NCBI RefSeq assembly: GCF_006716675.1
Contig: NZ_VFPM01000002.1
Span: 992,001-1,056,000 of the forward strand
DNA: 64,000 nucleotides
Direction: 5' to 3'
Source of the DNA: Humibacillus xanthopallidus
GTDB taxonomy: Bacteria > Actinomycetota > Actinomycetes > Actinomycetales > Dermatophilaceae
Below are positions 38,359 to 47,091 of the stretch, one piece after another (position 1 is the first letter of the stretch; the number at the start of each line of letters is the position of its first letter). The notes under the pieces are model-generated. The model saw only the letters and a list, made by a program, of their open reading frames with translations. It had not been told where the DNA came from and did no database searches. A program made the translations under genes and the position numbers.

Positions 38359-39009
38359 ATGCGCCTCGTCGACGTGTGGCCGTTGCACGGGCTTCGCCTG
38401 ACGACAGTCGATCTCGACCTGAGGCCGACGACGGAGGCGGAGCTGCCGCAGCTGTGTGAGATCCTGCCGGACGACCTCGAGACCGACCCGGCGGCGACGC
38501 GCTATGCCGGCCTCGACGACCGTGCCAACCACCGCGCCATCCTCGCCCAGGGCTACTGGCGGTCCATGGGCACGTGGTCGCCGCACGACTGGGTGGTGCC
38601 GTTCGCCGTGCGCCACGAGGGTGAGCTCGTCGGCATGCAGGCGCTCGAGGGGCCGGACTGGACGTCGGACCGCACGGTCGACTCGTGGTCGTGGCTCGCG
38701 GCCGACTCCCGCGGCAAGGGGTGGGGCAAGCAGATGCGGGCGGCCGTGCTCGCCCTCGCGTTCGGCCCGCTCGGTGCCCGGGCAGCGATCAGCTCCGCCG
38801 TCGTCGACAATGCCTCGTCTCTCGGCGTCTCCCGCTCGCTCGGCTACCGCGAGACGCACGTCTCCGTCCTCGAGCACTCGGGCCAGACGCTGCGCCACGT
38901 CCGCCTCGAGCACGAGGCCTGGCAGGCCTCGGGTCTGGGCGACGGCGTCGTCGTCGAGGGCGCCGACCGCGCGACCCTGGCACTCTTCGGCGTGCTGGGT
39001 GACGCGTGA
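38359..39009 (+). CDS. GNAT-family N-acetyltransferase
   Basis: 216-aa acetyltransferase of the RimJ/RimL-like GNAT type. ADSRGKGWGKQMRAAVLALAF near residue 114 is the acetyl-CoA binding motif (RGxGxG variant) and NASSLGVSRSLGYRET near 150 is the usual C-terminal motif. It starts 9 bases after gltX and overlaps the next HAD gene by 4 bases (GTGA), so it forms a transcription unit with both. Substrate unknown. Confidence 0.85.
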   Translation: MRLVDVWPLHGLRLTTVDLDLRPTTEAELPQLCEILPDDLETDPAATRYAGLDDRANHRAILAQGYWRSMGTWSPHDWVVPFAVRHEGELVGMQALEGPDWTSDRTVDSWSWLAADSRGKGWGKQMRAAVLALAFGPLGARAAISSAVVDNASSLGVSRSLGYRETHVSVLEHSGQTLRHVRLEHEAWQASGLGDGVVVEGADRATLALFGVLGDA

Positions 39010-39815
39010 GCCCGCCCGCCCTGCGCGACGTGCCGGACGGCATACGGACGCGGACCGACGGCGCGAGCCGCACCCTGCTCGAGCGCGAGCTGGACGGTGC
39101 GCAGGCGCTGCTCCTCGACGTCGACGACACGATCGTCGACACCCAGGGGGCGATGGTGGAGGCCGGCACGGTGGCCGCGGCCGCCGTGTGGCCCGAGCGG
39201 CACGGCGAGCACCGCGCCGTCGCGCAGCGCTACTACGACGACCCCGCCCAGTGGTTCCGGAGGTATGCCGCGGGCGACGTGGGTTTCGACGCCATGCGAG
39301 CGGGCCGGCTCGGCGAGGTGGCCCGCGCGCTGGGGCTCGACCTGCCCGACGGCGCGCACGAGCGCTACGAGGAGGCCTACGCGCCGGCCTTCCGGATGGC
39401 CCAGCGGCTCTTCCCCGACGTGCCCGCCCTGCTGGCGGCGGCCGACCAGGCGGGGCTTCCCGTCGCGCTGCTCACCAACTCGGCGCACGCCCCGACCCGG
39501 GTCAAGCTCGAGGCCCTCGGTCTGCACGACCGCTTCGACGTCGTCGTCACAACAGACACCCTCGGCTTCGGCAAGCCGGACGTGCGGGTCTACCTCGAGG
39601 CCTGCCGCCAGGTCGGCGCCGACCCCGGTGCCGTCGTCTGCCTCGGCGACAGCCTGGAGTGGGACGTGCTGGGTGCGCGCACCGCCGGCCTGCGGGCTGT
39701 CTGGCTCGACCGTGCGGGTGCCGGCACGGCGCAACCGGTGGCCTCGGTGCGCGGGCTCGACGAGGTCACGGCAGTCCTCACCACCCGATTTGGGCGCGCG
39801 CTCGGGGACCGGTAG
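39006..39815 (+). CDS. HAD-family hydrolase
   Basis: 269-aa haloacid-dehalogenase-like phosphatase. Motif I is LLLDVDDTIVDT near residue 35, motif II LLTNSAHAPT near 155, Lys in FGKPDVRVY near 190 and motif IV CLGDSLEWDVLGARTAG near 212. The type-I helical cap lies between motifs I and II. The GTG overlaps the GNAT stop (GTGA). The substrate is unknown. The tRNA promoter overlaps its 3' end. Confidence 0.85.
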   Translation: MSPPALRDVPDGIRTRTDGASRTLLERELDGAQALLLDVDDTIVDTQGAMVEAGTVAAAAVWPERHGEHRAVAQRYYDDPAQWFRRYAAGDVGFDAMRAGRLGEVARALGLDLPDGAHERYEEAYAPAFRMAQRLFPDVPALLAAADQAGLPVALLTNSAHAPTRVKLEALGLHDRFDVVVTTDTLGFGKPDVRVYLEACRQVGADPGAVVCLGDSLEWDVLGARTAGLRAVWLDRAGAGTAQPVASVRGLDEVTAVLTTRFGRALGDR

Positions 39816-39818
39816 TAT
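39790..39818 (+). promoter_or_regulatory. Promoter of the tRNA-Gln gene
   Basis: TTGGGC (39790-39795), 17 bases, then TAGTAT (39813-39818), about 55 bases before the tRNA. A second weaker pair TTCGAA/TATGGT (39971-40000) may serve tRNA-Glu. Confidence 0.6.
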
Positions 39819-39873
39819 TCCTCTTCGGTTCACAACGCAGAAGGCCGCGAGGCGCGCTCGGAGTGAAACCCCT

Positions 39874-39945
39874 TGGGGTATGGTGTAATTGGCAACACTA
39901 CGGTTTCTGGTTCCGTCATTCTAGGTTCGAGTCCTGGTACCCCAG
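39874..39945 (+). tRNA. tRNA-Gln (CTG)
   Basis: 72-nt cloverleaf. Acceptor stem TGGGGTA pairs with TACCCCA, the D-arm holds AATTGGCAA, the anticodon loop TTCTGGT gives CTG, the T-arm has GGTTCGAGTCC, and G is the discriminator base. CCA is not encoded. The U1-A72 acceptor end is typical of bacterial tRNA-Gln. Confidence 0.95.
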
Positions 39946-40034
39946 CTTTGGTCCGACGTCGTCGGGCCGATTCGAAGAAACGATGCCTTCACGGTATGGT
40001 TCCTTCTCGTGCCGAGTCCGCTCGGTTCGCGCGT

Positions 40035-40110
40035 GGCCCCGTTGTGTAGCGGCCTAGCACGCCGCCCTCTCAAGGCGGTAGCGCGGGTTCGAATCCCGTC
40101 GGGGCTACCA
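40035..40110 (+). tRNA. tRNA-Glu (CTC)
   Basis: 76 nt including an encoded CCA. Acceptor stem GGCCCCG pairs with CGGGGCT, the anticodon arm CCGCC-CTCTCAA-GGCGG gives CTC, and the T-arm is GCGGGTTCGAATCCCGT. A strong terminator follows directly. Confidence 0.95.
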
Positions 40111-40116
40111 CGTCGC

Positions 40117-40149
40117 AAGGCCCGGATCCTCTCGAGGATCCGGGCCTTT
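40117..40149 (+). terminator. Terminator after tRNA-Glu
   Basis: A long near-perfect hairpin: AAGGCCCGGATCCTC (40117-40131) faces GAGGATCCGGGCCTT (40134-40148), then a short T-run. It also contains CTCGAG at its apex. Confidence 0.85.
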
Positions 40150-40258
40150 GCCGTGCACCTTGGACAGTCCCCCGAATGGAGGGACGCAGCCTGCCGGCCA
40201 GCCCTATGCTCTGCCGTGACGAGGCCGGTGGTGCGGCTCGGGGAACGAGGGATGACGT

Positions 40259-42019
40259 ATGTCGGTGGCGGTGGAGTCCGAGCAGACCCCGGAGCAGGAG
40301 CGCTCCGCCCGGCCGGTTCCAGGCGGCAAGCCCGCCTGGCGCGGGTGGCGGCCGACCCTTGGTCGCCCGGTCCGGGTCTTCGAGCCGTCCTTCTCGGGCA
40401 CCGGGCTGACGATGGCCGCGTGGTTCTTCGCGCTGTCGCTCGTGCCCTCGCTGCTGCCGCGCTCGGGCATGGTGCAGGGCGTCGTGTCCGGCGTCACGGT
40501 CATCATCGGCTACGCATTCGGGGCCGCCTGCCAGGCGATCTGGGAGTACCTCGGCATCCCGAAGCCGCGGGGGCGGGTGCGCACCGTCCTCGTCTGGGTC
40601 ACCGTCGGGCTCGGCATCTGGGCAGCGGTCTTCACCGGATGGCGCATGGTGGGCTGGCAGAACGAGATCCGCAGCACCTTCGGCATGGAGGCCACCTCAC
40701 CGACGATCTGGCCGACCATCCTCGCTCTCACCGTGGTCGTCGCGGTCCTGCTCCTCGTCATCGGACGCGCGCTGCGACTGCTCTTCACCACTCTCGTCCG
40801 CTGGCTCGACCGGGCGCTCCCGCGACGGGTCGCGGTGCTCGTCGGCAGCGTCCTGCTCCTCGTGCTCGGATGGGCGCTGTTCAGCGGCGTGCTCGTCAAC
40901 GGCTTCTTCACCGTCGCCAACAACATCTTCGGCACGCGTGACACCATCATCGCCGATGACATGCGCCAGCCGCAGAACGCCGAGCGCTCCGGCAGCCCGC
41001 AGTCGCTCTCCGCCTGGGAGGTGCTCGGCCGTCAGGGCCGCTACTTCGTCGGCGGCGGTCCCACGGTCACGGAGCTGAACGCCGCGAACGGGGGAGGGGC
41101 GAAGGAGCCGATCCGGGTCTACGTCGGGCTGCGAGGCGCCGACTCGCTGCAGGCCCGGGCCGACCTGCTGCTCGAGGAGCTCAAGCGCACCGGTGCCTTC
41201 GACCGCAAGGTCCTCGTCGTCGCCACGACCACGGGCACGGGCTTCCTCGACCAGAACGGCGTCGACCCGCTGGAGTTCGCCTGGAACGGCGACACCGCGA
41301 TCGCGGGGGTGCAGTACTCCTACCTGCCGAGCTGGATCTCGCTCCTCGCCGACCAGGACGCCGTCAAGGAGACCTCGCGCGTCACCTTCGACACCGTGCA
41401 CCAGTACTGGTCGACGCTGCCCGAGGCCACCCGTCCCAAGCTCTACCTCTACGGCCTCTCGCTCGGCTCGTTCGGTGTCGAGAGCATCCTGTCTCAGATC
41501 AACATCATCAACGAGCCGATCGACGGCGCGCTCATGGTCGGTCCGCCCTTCGTCAACGAGCTGCACGCCAGCCTCACGGCGCAGCGCGATGCCGGCAGCC
41601 CGGCATGGCTGCCGATCTACGAGCAGGGGCGCACCGTGCGCTTCACGGCAGAGCAGAACGGCCTGGACCGCACGACAGGGCCGTGGGGGCCGACGCGCCT
41701 CGTCTACCTCCAGCACGCGAGCGACCCGATCGTCTTCTTCAACCAGAGCTTGGCCTTCACTCCGCCCGAATGGCTGAAGGACGGCCAGCGCGGCCCCGAC
41801 GTCTCGCCGCGGATGGGGTGGTTCCCGGTCGTCACGATGTGGCAGGTGCTGCTCGACCTCCCGGGTGCGGGCAGCATCCCGATGGGGTTCGGCCACCTCT
41901 ACTCGGCCAAGGCGAACCTCGAGGGCTGGGTCGGGGTGACCAACCCGCCCGACTGGACCCCGGACAAGACGGAGAAGCTCGCCGCCATCCTCGAGGCGCG
42001 TCCCTACAAGGACACCTGA
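40259..42019 (+). CDS. Membrane alpha/beta hydrolase (Abhydrolase_9 family)
   Basis: 586 aa. The N-terminal 220 residues carry four to five membrane helices (around 48, 75, 105, 140 and 195). The C-terminal part, from about 255, is an alpha/beta-hydrolase of the PF10081 type with nucleophile elbow YGLSLGSFG near residue 400, preceded by VYVGLRGADSLQARADLLL and followed by LQHASDPIVFFNQSL with a likely acid residue. Function unknown. Similar proteins are common in actinobacteria. It is read away from the tRNA terminator and converges with the MprF-like gene. Confidence 0.85.
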   Translation: MSVAVESEQTPEQERSARPVPGGKPAWRGWRPTLGRPVRVFEPSFSGTGLTMAAWFFALSLVPSLLPRSGMVQGVVSGVTVIIGYAFGAACQAIWEYLGIPKPRGRVRTVLVWVTVGLGIWAAVFTGWRMVGWQNEIRSTFGMEATSPTIWPTILALTVVVAVLLLVIGRALRLLFTTLVRWLDRALPRRVAVLVGSVLLLVLGWALFSGVLVNGFFTVANNIFGTRDTIIADDMRQPQNAERSGSPQSLSAWEVLGRQGRYFVGGGPTVTELNAANGGGAKEPIRVYVGLRGADSLQARADLLLEELKRTGAFDRKVLVVATTTGTGFLDQNGVDPLEFAWNGDTAIAGVQYSYLPSWISLLADQDAVKETSRVTFDTVHQYWSTLPEATRPKLYLYGLSLGSFGVESILSQINIINEPIDGALMVGPPFVNELHASLTAQRDAGSPAWLPIYEQGRTVRFTAEQNGLDRTTGPWGPTRLVYLQHASDPIVFFNQSLAFTPPEWLKDGQRGPDVSPRMGWFPVVTMWQVLLDLPGAGSIPMGFGHLYSAKANLEGWVGVTNPPDWTPDKTEKLAAILEARPYKDT

Positions 42020-42026
42020 CCGGTCG

Positions 42027-44192
42027 TCAGCGCGTCGGCGCGTCCTCGCGGATGGTCTTGAGGCCGGCCGCGGCGAGGTCGCGCATCGAGGCGCCCGGGA
42101 GGTAGGCCGAGGTGAGGGCCAGACCGATGCGCGGCAGGGCCGCCTCGTCCGGGAAGACGAGGTGGACGGGCTCGCCCCGCGGCGAGAACTTCTGCTTGAA
42201 GCTCTCGAGCGAGCGGAACCCGTAGAGCGGCTCCAAGGCCTCTCCGAGGGCGCCGAGCAGCCGGTCGAGCGGCTCGCTGTCGGCGGTGTCGCCACCGGCG
42301 TGGGCCAGCGGTGCGCCCGACAGCGACACGAGGTCGGAGCCCTGCTCCTTGAAGGACAGGCAGGCGCTCGCGATGAGGAACTCCGTGACCGGCCGGAAGC
42401 CGTCGGGCAGGCGCCGCATGACGTCGAGGGTCCAGCCGTGCGGAGTGCCCCCGGCGGCATACACCGGCAGCCAGGAGGTCACGCCGTGCACCGTCGCTTC
42501 GGCATCGATGGCGAGCCCGACGACGGTGTCGGGATCGAGCGCCTCGTCGACGCCGCCGAGCGTGAAGGCCATCTCGGGCAGCCCCTTGTCACCGACCCAG
42601 AGCTCCGAGATGGCGCGCACCTGGGTGAGGATGCCGCGCGGCATCTCGGCGAGGCGGCCCTCGCGGTAGGTGATGCCCTCCTTGGCCGCGCGGTTGAGGG
42701 CCGTGCGCACGCTCTGCCACTGCTTTCCCTTGAACTCGAGGGTCGGCAGGTCGATGATCGCCTCCTCAGCGACGAGCAGGTCGCGGTAGCCGCGAGCGGC
42801 GCCCCAACTCTCGACCTCGGACGTCACGCTGAAGAAGCACACGATGAGGCCCTGGGCCTCCTGCGCCTCGACGAACGCGTCGAGCACCGCCGTGCGGGTC
42901 GCCTCGTCGGCGCCGACGGCGTCTCCGAGGGCGATGGCGACGCCGCGGTGCACCTGGAAGGCGATGTAGCCGGACGGCTCGCCGGCTGTGTCACGCCGGA
43001 CGAACCAGCGGTTGGACTCCCACGTGCCCATCCACGACATGGTCGTTCCGCCGTGGGTCTTGAGCAGCGAGATCGCCGTCTCGCGGTCGTTCATGTCGGC
43101 GAGCGCAGCGCGGCGCGCGCGGCGACTGGTGCGCGCGCGGAACGCTGCGCGCCCGAGGATCAGCACGAGGATCTGGAGCGACCACAGCACGATGTCGACG
43201 ACGAGCTCGGGCACCGACGAGGTGATGACCGTGCCGGCTGCGCTCAGCTCGTCGGCCGCTGCGAGCTCGACCCACAGCACGACGAGGCCGGCGAGCAGCG
43301 ACAGGGTCGAGAGCGCGCCGGCGATGAGCCAGGCACGGTGAGAGCCGCGGCGCAGCCCGTTGGCGAGGAGGACGGACACGGCGGCGCCGACGAGGACGGA
43401 GATGGCGCTGGAGTCGGAGGACGTCGCGCCGAGCGGACCGTCCGAGGGCACGAAGTAGAGCACGAGGCGGACAGCCGCGGCGATGAGGAAGCCGGTGAAG
43501 GCGATCATCCGCCACTCGTGACGCGAGAAGCGGACCCCGACGGGGGCCGGGCGACGACCGACGAGGAAGGGGCCGAGGAGCAGGCCGAAGCCGACGCCGA
43601 TGAGGTGCTCGAGGTCCCAGAGCAGGCCGATGTAGAGGAAGGAGAGTACGACGTAAAGGGAGAGGAGCAGCCGCACCCGGCCGCGCCACGGGGGCACGAG
43701 CGTGACACTCGCTGCGGCCACCGCACCGAGCACGCCGGCGCTGAAGCCGGTGTCGAGCACCGTCGCGGTGCGTTCCGCCCAGCCCCACCCGGTGCCCGAC
43801 AACGCGAGCAGGACCATGGCCGCGCCGAGAACCCCCACGAGGTGCGACGACACTGCCGCGATGGCGACCCGGCGAGTGCCGAGACGCCACTCGGACCAGC
43901 CGAGGAGCACCGCTGCGCCGCCGACCACCGGAAGGTACTGGGCAGGCGTCAGGGCGAAGAACGCGCCGGTGGCCGGCGTCCACCACCGGCCGTCCTGGAA
44001 CGCCGGCAGCCCGTAGGCAACCGCGTCGAGCAGGGAGCGGTCCTCGAGCGGGTCCCACAGCGTCCTCGTGGCGATGCCGAGCGCGACCATGAGGGCCACG
44101 ACCCCGATCGTCAAGGGAACGGCGCGTGCGATGCGTCCGGCGCGGTGGGCCACGCCCTCGGGTGTGTCGTCGCTGGTCACGTCGGTGGTCAC
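42027..44192 (-). CDS. MprF-like protein: membrane domain plus DUF2156 aminoacyl-transferase-type domain
   Basis: 721 aa from GTG 44192, with AAGGGG at 44203-44198. The frame extends to 44276 without a site. Residues 1-360 form about ten membrane helices with a rhomboid-like layout. Residues 400-721 are a DUF2156 (GNAT-like) domain as in the LysPG synthase MprF: TMSWMGTWESNRWFV, RGVAIALGDAVG, FKGKQWQSVRTALNRAAKEG and VTSWLPVYA are typical. It may attach an amino acid to a membrane lipid, but no lysyl-tRNA synthetase domain is fused (compare LysX). The activity is an inference. Confidence 0.8.
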   Translation of the reverse strand: MTTDVTSDDTPEGVAHRAGRIARAVPLTIGVVALMVALGIATRTLWDPLEDRSLLDAVAYGLPAFQDGRWWTPATGAFFALTPAQYLPVVGGAAVLLGWSEWRLGTRRVAIAAVSSHLVGVLGAAMVLLALSGTGWGWAERTATVLDTGFSAGVLGAVAAASVTLVPPWRGRVRLLLSLYVVLSFLYIGLLWDLEHLIGVGFGLLLGPFLVGRRPAPVGVRFSRHEWRMIAFTGFLIAAAVRLVLYFVPSDGPLGATSSDSSAISVLVGAAVSVLLANGLRRGSHRAWLIAGALSTLSLLAGLVVLWVELAAADELSAAGTVITSSVPELVVDIVLWSLQILVLILGRAAFRARTSRRARRAALADMNDRETAISLLKTHGGTTMSWMGTWESNRWFVRRDTAGEPSGYIAFQVHRGVAIALGDAVGADEATRTAVLDAFVEAQEAQGLIVCFFSVTSEVESWGAARGYRDLLVAEEAIIDLPTLEFKGKQWQSVRTALNRAAKEGITYREGRLAEMPRGILTQVRAISELWVGDKGLPEMAFTLGGVDEALDPDTVVGLAIDAEATVHGVTSWLPVYAAGGTPHGWTLDVMRRLPDGFRPVTEFLIASACLSFKEQGSDLVSLSGAPLAHAGGDTADSEPLDRLLGALGEALEPLYGFRSLESFKQKFSPRGEPVHLVFPDEAALPRIGLALTSAYLPGASMRDLAAAGLKTIREDAPTR

Positions 44193-44369
44193 ATCAGCCC
44201 CTTGCCCTCGCTGCGCAGCCGGTCGTCTCGGGTGGATGCTAGCCGCCTCGAGACCCGGCACAAGTGCAGCTGCCATCGGGCGGCACGTCGGTCGGGGCCG
44301 GCCGGTCTCCCCGACAGAGAGCGCCCCCGCGATCGAGAGAGCACTTCGCCGTCGGGCACCGCGTGCCGC

Positions 44370-44984
44370 TCACGACCCGCCGGCCTCGAACCGTCGAGCG
44401 CTGAGGGCCTCCTGGGCGACCCGCCGCAGGGCGATGACGACGGGATCGGTCAGCACGTTGCCGATGATGGCATGGTGCAGGGCGTCGCCCGGCGACATCG
44501 CCGCCAGCTCGGGCACGACGTCGGCGTCGGCGACGCGGGTCATCGCGGCATACCAGCTCGTCAGGGTGGCGTCGGAGATCGGCCAGCCGGCCGCCTCGGC
44601 TGCCGCGAGCGCCTGCGCGAGCTGGGTGCTCGCCGGCGAGCCCGCGCAGTCCGGAAGCCCCAGCGAGGTGATGCGGGCGACCACGGCCTCCGGCGGGGGG
44701 CCGCTCGCGGACTGACGCAGCACGTCGTGGGCAGTGCCGAGGAGCAGGTGCCGGCTCTCGGGCGGCACGTCGAGCGCGGTGACCACCTCGCGCACCCGCT
44801 CGATCGACAACCGCCCGACGTCGATGAGGGTGCGCACGAGCCGGACCCGCTCGACGTGCGTCTCGTCGTAGTCAGCTCGCGTGGCCCCTTGGGAGCGGCC
44901 CGGGTGGAGCAGGCCTTCACGCAGGTAGTACTTGAGGGTCGCGATGGTGACACCGGTCGTGTCGGCGAGCTCCGAGATCCGCAT
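44370..44984 (-). CDS. MerR-family regulator
   Basis: 204 aa. N-terminal MerR helix-turn-helix MRISELADTTGVTIATLKYYLREGLL with the winged part HPGRSQGATRADYDETHVERVRLV, then a coiled-coil and a helical effector domain. GGAGG precedes the ATG at 44984. A frame extending to 45068 crosses the operator. It is divergent from a DUF4188 gene. Their shared intergenic DNA carries a 16-bp inverted repeat, so it likely regulates both. Confidence 0.87.
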   Translation of the reverse strand: MRISELADTTGVTIATLKYYLREGLLHPGRSQGATRADYDETHVERVRLVRTLIDVGRLSIERVREVVTALDVPPESRHLLLGTAHDVLRQSASGPPPEAVVARITSLGLPDCAGSPASTQLAQALAAAEAAGWPISDATLTSWYAAMTRVADADVVPELAAMSPGDALHHAIIGNVLTDPVVIALRRVAQEALSARRFEAGGS

Positions 44985-44998
44985 GGCGCCTCCAGGGG

Positions 44999-45045
44999 TT
45001 GACAGTAGATAGTGTCGCTGTCCAAGATTGGATAGCAACACTATC
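44999..45045. promoter_or_regulatory. MerR-type operator and promoter
   Basis: GATAGTGTCGCTGTCC (45008-45023) and GGATAGCAACACTATC (45030-45045) form an imperfect palindrome, 14 of 16 positions complementary, spacer AAGATT. TTGACA (44999-45004) with AAGATT (45024-45029) makes a + strand promoter with a 19-bp spacer, the overlong spacing typical of MerR-activated promoters. Confidence 0.7.
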
Positions 45046-45058
45046 CATGGAGGTCCGC

Positions 45059-45619
45059 GTGTCAGCACCCACCCCGTCCGTCCCAGCCGCGCCGTCCGGC
45101 CCAGCCGGCCCCCCGTCGAGCGGGCCGGCCTTCCAGCGCGAGAGCCACGACCACGACGGTGGGCTCGCCGTCTTCCTCATCGGCATGCGGGTCAACCAGC
45201 CGTGGCGCCCCGACCTGTGGGCCCCCGTGTTCGGTGCCATGCCACGCATGCTCGCCGAGCTGTATGCCGCGAAGGCGGCCCACGCGCGCGGCGAGGCCGA
45301 CGACCTCGGCTTCCTCGACGGCCGCACCCTCATCGGTGCTGGCGGGCCGACCCTCGTGCAGTACTGGCGCAGTGCCGAGCACATCTACGCCTACGCGAGC
45401 GACCGAGACCGCGAGCACCACCCGGCCATGCGCGCGTTCTACGCCCGATCGAGGCGCGCGACCGGCGCCGTGGGCATCTGGCACGAGACCTTTGCCGTGC
45501 CGGCGGGCGCCCACGAGAGCCTCTATCTCGCGATGCCCCCGACCGGCCTCGGCAAGGCCTTCGGGCTGACGTCCGACGTGCGTCGTCGCCGCCACGCCCG
45601 CCTGCCCGTGGCGGGCTAG
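45059..45619 (+). CDS. DUF4188 family protein
   Basis: 186 aa. The segment LAVFLIGMRVNQPWRPDLWAPVFGAMPRMLAEL (near residue 40) and LVQYWRSAEHIYAYA near 100 are characteristic of DUF4188, a ferredoxin-like alpha/beta barrel family. A monooxygenase-type role is often suggested but not shown. GGAGG at 45049-45053 fits the GTG at 45059. An ATG at 45047 lies before that site. Likely controlled by the divergent MerR protein. It converges with the DUF3072 gene, ends overlapping by 4 bases. Confidence 0.8.
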   Translation: MSAPTPSVPAAPSGPAGPPSSGPAFQRESHDHDGGLAVFLIGMRVNQPWRPDLWAPVFGAMPRMLAELYAAKAAHARGEADDLGFLDGRTLIGAGGPTLVQYWRSAEHIYAYASDRDREHHPAMRAFYARSRRATGAVGIWHETFAVPAGAHESLYLAMPPTGLGKAFGLTSDVRRRRHARLPVAG

Positions 45620-45900
45620 GACGAGGACGTCGACGTCTCGTCAGGGGCTCCGCGGCCGGTCACGCCCTGGAGCCGGTCGATGTGCTCGGAGGCCTCGGCC
45701 TTGGTGAGGTCGGCGGGCAGGGTCTCGCCGGCCTCTCGCGCCAGGGTCTCGAGGTAGCTGCGCTGCGCCCCGGTCATGGCCTCGTCGCCGGTCACCCAGT
45801 CGTCGGGGTCCTTGATGGTGCTGCTCCCGCCGGCGGGGGCTCCGGCCCCGATGACATCGACGTCGGGCTGCTCTTTCGAAGGTGTGTTCGATTCACTCAT
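45616..45900 (-). CDS. DUF3072 family protein
   Basis: 94-aa soluble protein. DPDDWVTGDEAMTGAQRSYLETLAREAGE (from residue 31) and LTKAEASEHIDRLQ (from about 65) are the complete DUF3072 signature. The ends are Ser/Thr-rich. Function unknown. The AUG at 45900 has no strong site. Convergent with the DUF4188 gene. Confidence 0.82.
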   Translation of the reverse strand: MSESNTPSKEQPDVDVIGAGAPAGGSSTIKDPDDWVTGDEAMTGAQRSYLETLAREAGETLPADLTKAEASEHIDRLQGVTGRGAPDETSTSSS

Positions 45901-45974
45901 GACCCACTCCTACCCGGAGGGGACGCTCTTGCACCACCGCGGCAGCCGCGACGTGTGCGACCCGATCGGCTGGC

Positions 45975-46982
45975 TCAGCCGAGCTCGCGCAGGCCCGGCA
46001 GGACGTCGGCCGAGAACTGCTCGAGGAAGCGGCCCTGGTCGTGGCCCGGGGCGTGGAAGACGACGTGGTTGAAGCCCCAGTCGACGTACTGCCGCACGGC
46101 CTCGACCGCCTCCGCGGGGTCGCTCGTGACGATCCACCGCCTGGCGATCTCCTCGTCGGAGAGCTCGTCGGCGAGCCGCTCCATCTCGATCGGGTCGTGG
46201 ACGCCGTGCTTCTGCTCGGCGGTGAGCGACAAGGGTGCCCAGAAGCGCACGTTGTGCAGCGCCTGCGCGTGGTCACGGTCGTAGGAGAGCTTGATCTCGA
46301 TCATCCGGTCGATGTCGTCGCGGGTGCGTCCGGACTTCTCGAGGCCCTCGTCGACGGCCGGGAGCAGCTTGTCCTCGTAGAGCTCGCGGCCCTTCCCGGA
46401 CGTGCAGATGAACCCGTCACCCGACCGGCCGGCATACCGCGCGACGAGCGGCCCGCCCGCAGCGACGTAGACGGGCACGGGCTGCTCGGGGCGGTCGTAG
46501 ACCGACGCCCCGTGGGTGCGGTAGAACTCGCCCTCGAACTCGACGCGGTCCTCGGTCCAGAGTCGGCGCATGAGCGTCACGGCCTCGCGGAGGCGGGCGA
46601 AGCGCTCCTTGAAGTCCGGCCACGGCGACCCCGCGGCGCCGACGGCGACCTCGTTGAGCGCCTCGCCCGTGCCGATCCCGAGGACGATGCGTCCGGGATG
46701 GAGCGCGCCGAGGGTGGCGAACGCCTGCGCCACGACGGCGGGGTTGTAGCGGAACGTCGGCGTCATGACGGAGGTCCCGAGCACGACGCGCTCGGTGCGC
46801 TCGCCCGCGGCGGCGAGCCACGCCATGGCGAAGGGAGCGTGCCCGCCCTCGTGCCGCCACGGCTGGAAGTGGTCGGAGATGAAGACCGAGTCGAGCCCGA
46901 CCTCCTCGGCCTGCACGGCATACGTGACGAGGTCGCGGGGTCCGAACTGCTCCGCTGACGCCTTCCAACCGACCTTGAGCAC
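45975..46982 (-). CDS. fgd: F420-dependent glucose-6-phosphate dehydrogenase
   Basis: Oxidises glucose 6-phosphate to 6-phosphogluconolactone while reducing cofactor F420, the main source of F420H2 in mycobacteria and relatives. 335 aa, as in M. tuberculosis Fgd1. Diagnostic stretches are [32 protein letters not shown] near residue 40 (active-site His/Trp region), [12 protein letters not shown] near 108, ICTSGKG near 195, and [15 protein letters not shown]. The GTG at 46982 has AGGAGG before it. Together with cofC at 52.5 kb it shows this organism makes and uses F420. Confidence 0.92.
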   Translation of the reverse strand: MLKVGWKASAEQFGPRDLVTYAVQAEEVGLDSVFISDHFQPWRHEGGHAPFAMAWLAAAGERTERVVLGTSVMTPTFRYNPAVVAQAFATLGALHPGRIVLGIGTGEALNEVAVGAAGSPWPDFKERFARLREAVTLMRRLWTEDRVEFEGEFYRTHGASVYDRPEQPVPVYVAAGGPLVARYAGRSGDGFICTSGKGRELYEDKLLPAVDEGLEKSGRTRDDIDRMIEIKLSYDRDHAQALHNVRFWAPLSLTAEQKHGVHDPIEMERLADELSDEEIARRWIVTSDPAEAVEAVRQYVDWGFNHVVFHAPGHDQGRFLEQFSADVLPGLRELG

Positions 46983-47091
46983 GGTGCCTCCTGAGGTGAC
47001 CTTGGGGTGTCCGGTCAGCCTACGTCCGTGGGGTCGTGCCCCGTCAGGGCAGGAGCGGGGGTATGCCGTGCGGCCGGCACCCGTGCGCCAC

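Noticed and set aside
42162..45002. A 946-codon plus-strand frame
   Set aside because: It is opposite to the MprF-like and MerR genes and codes for a low-complexity Arg/Asp/Glu/Gly sequence.
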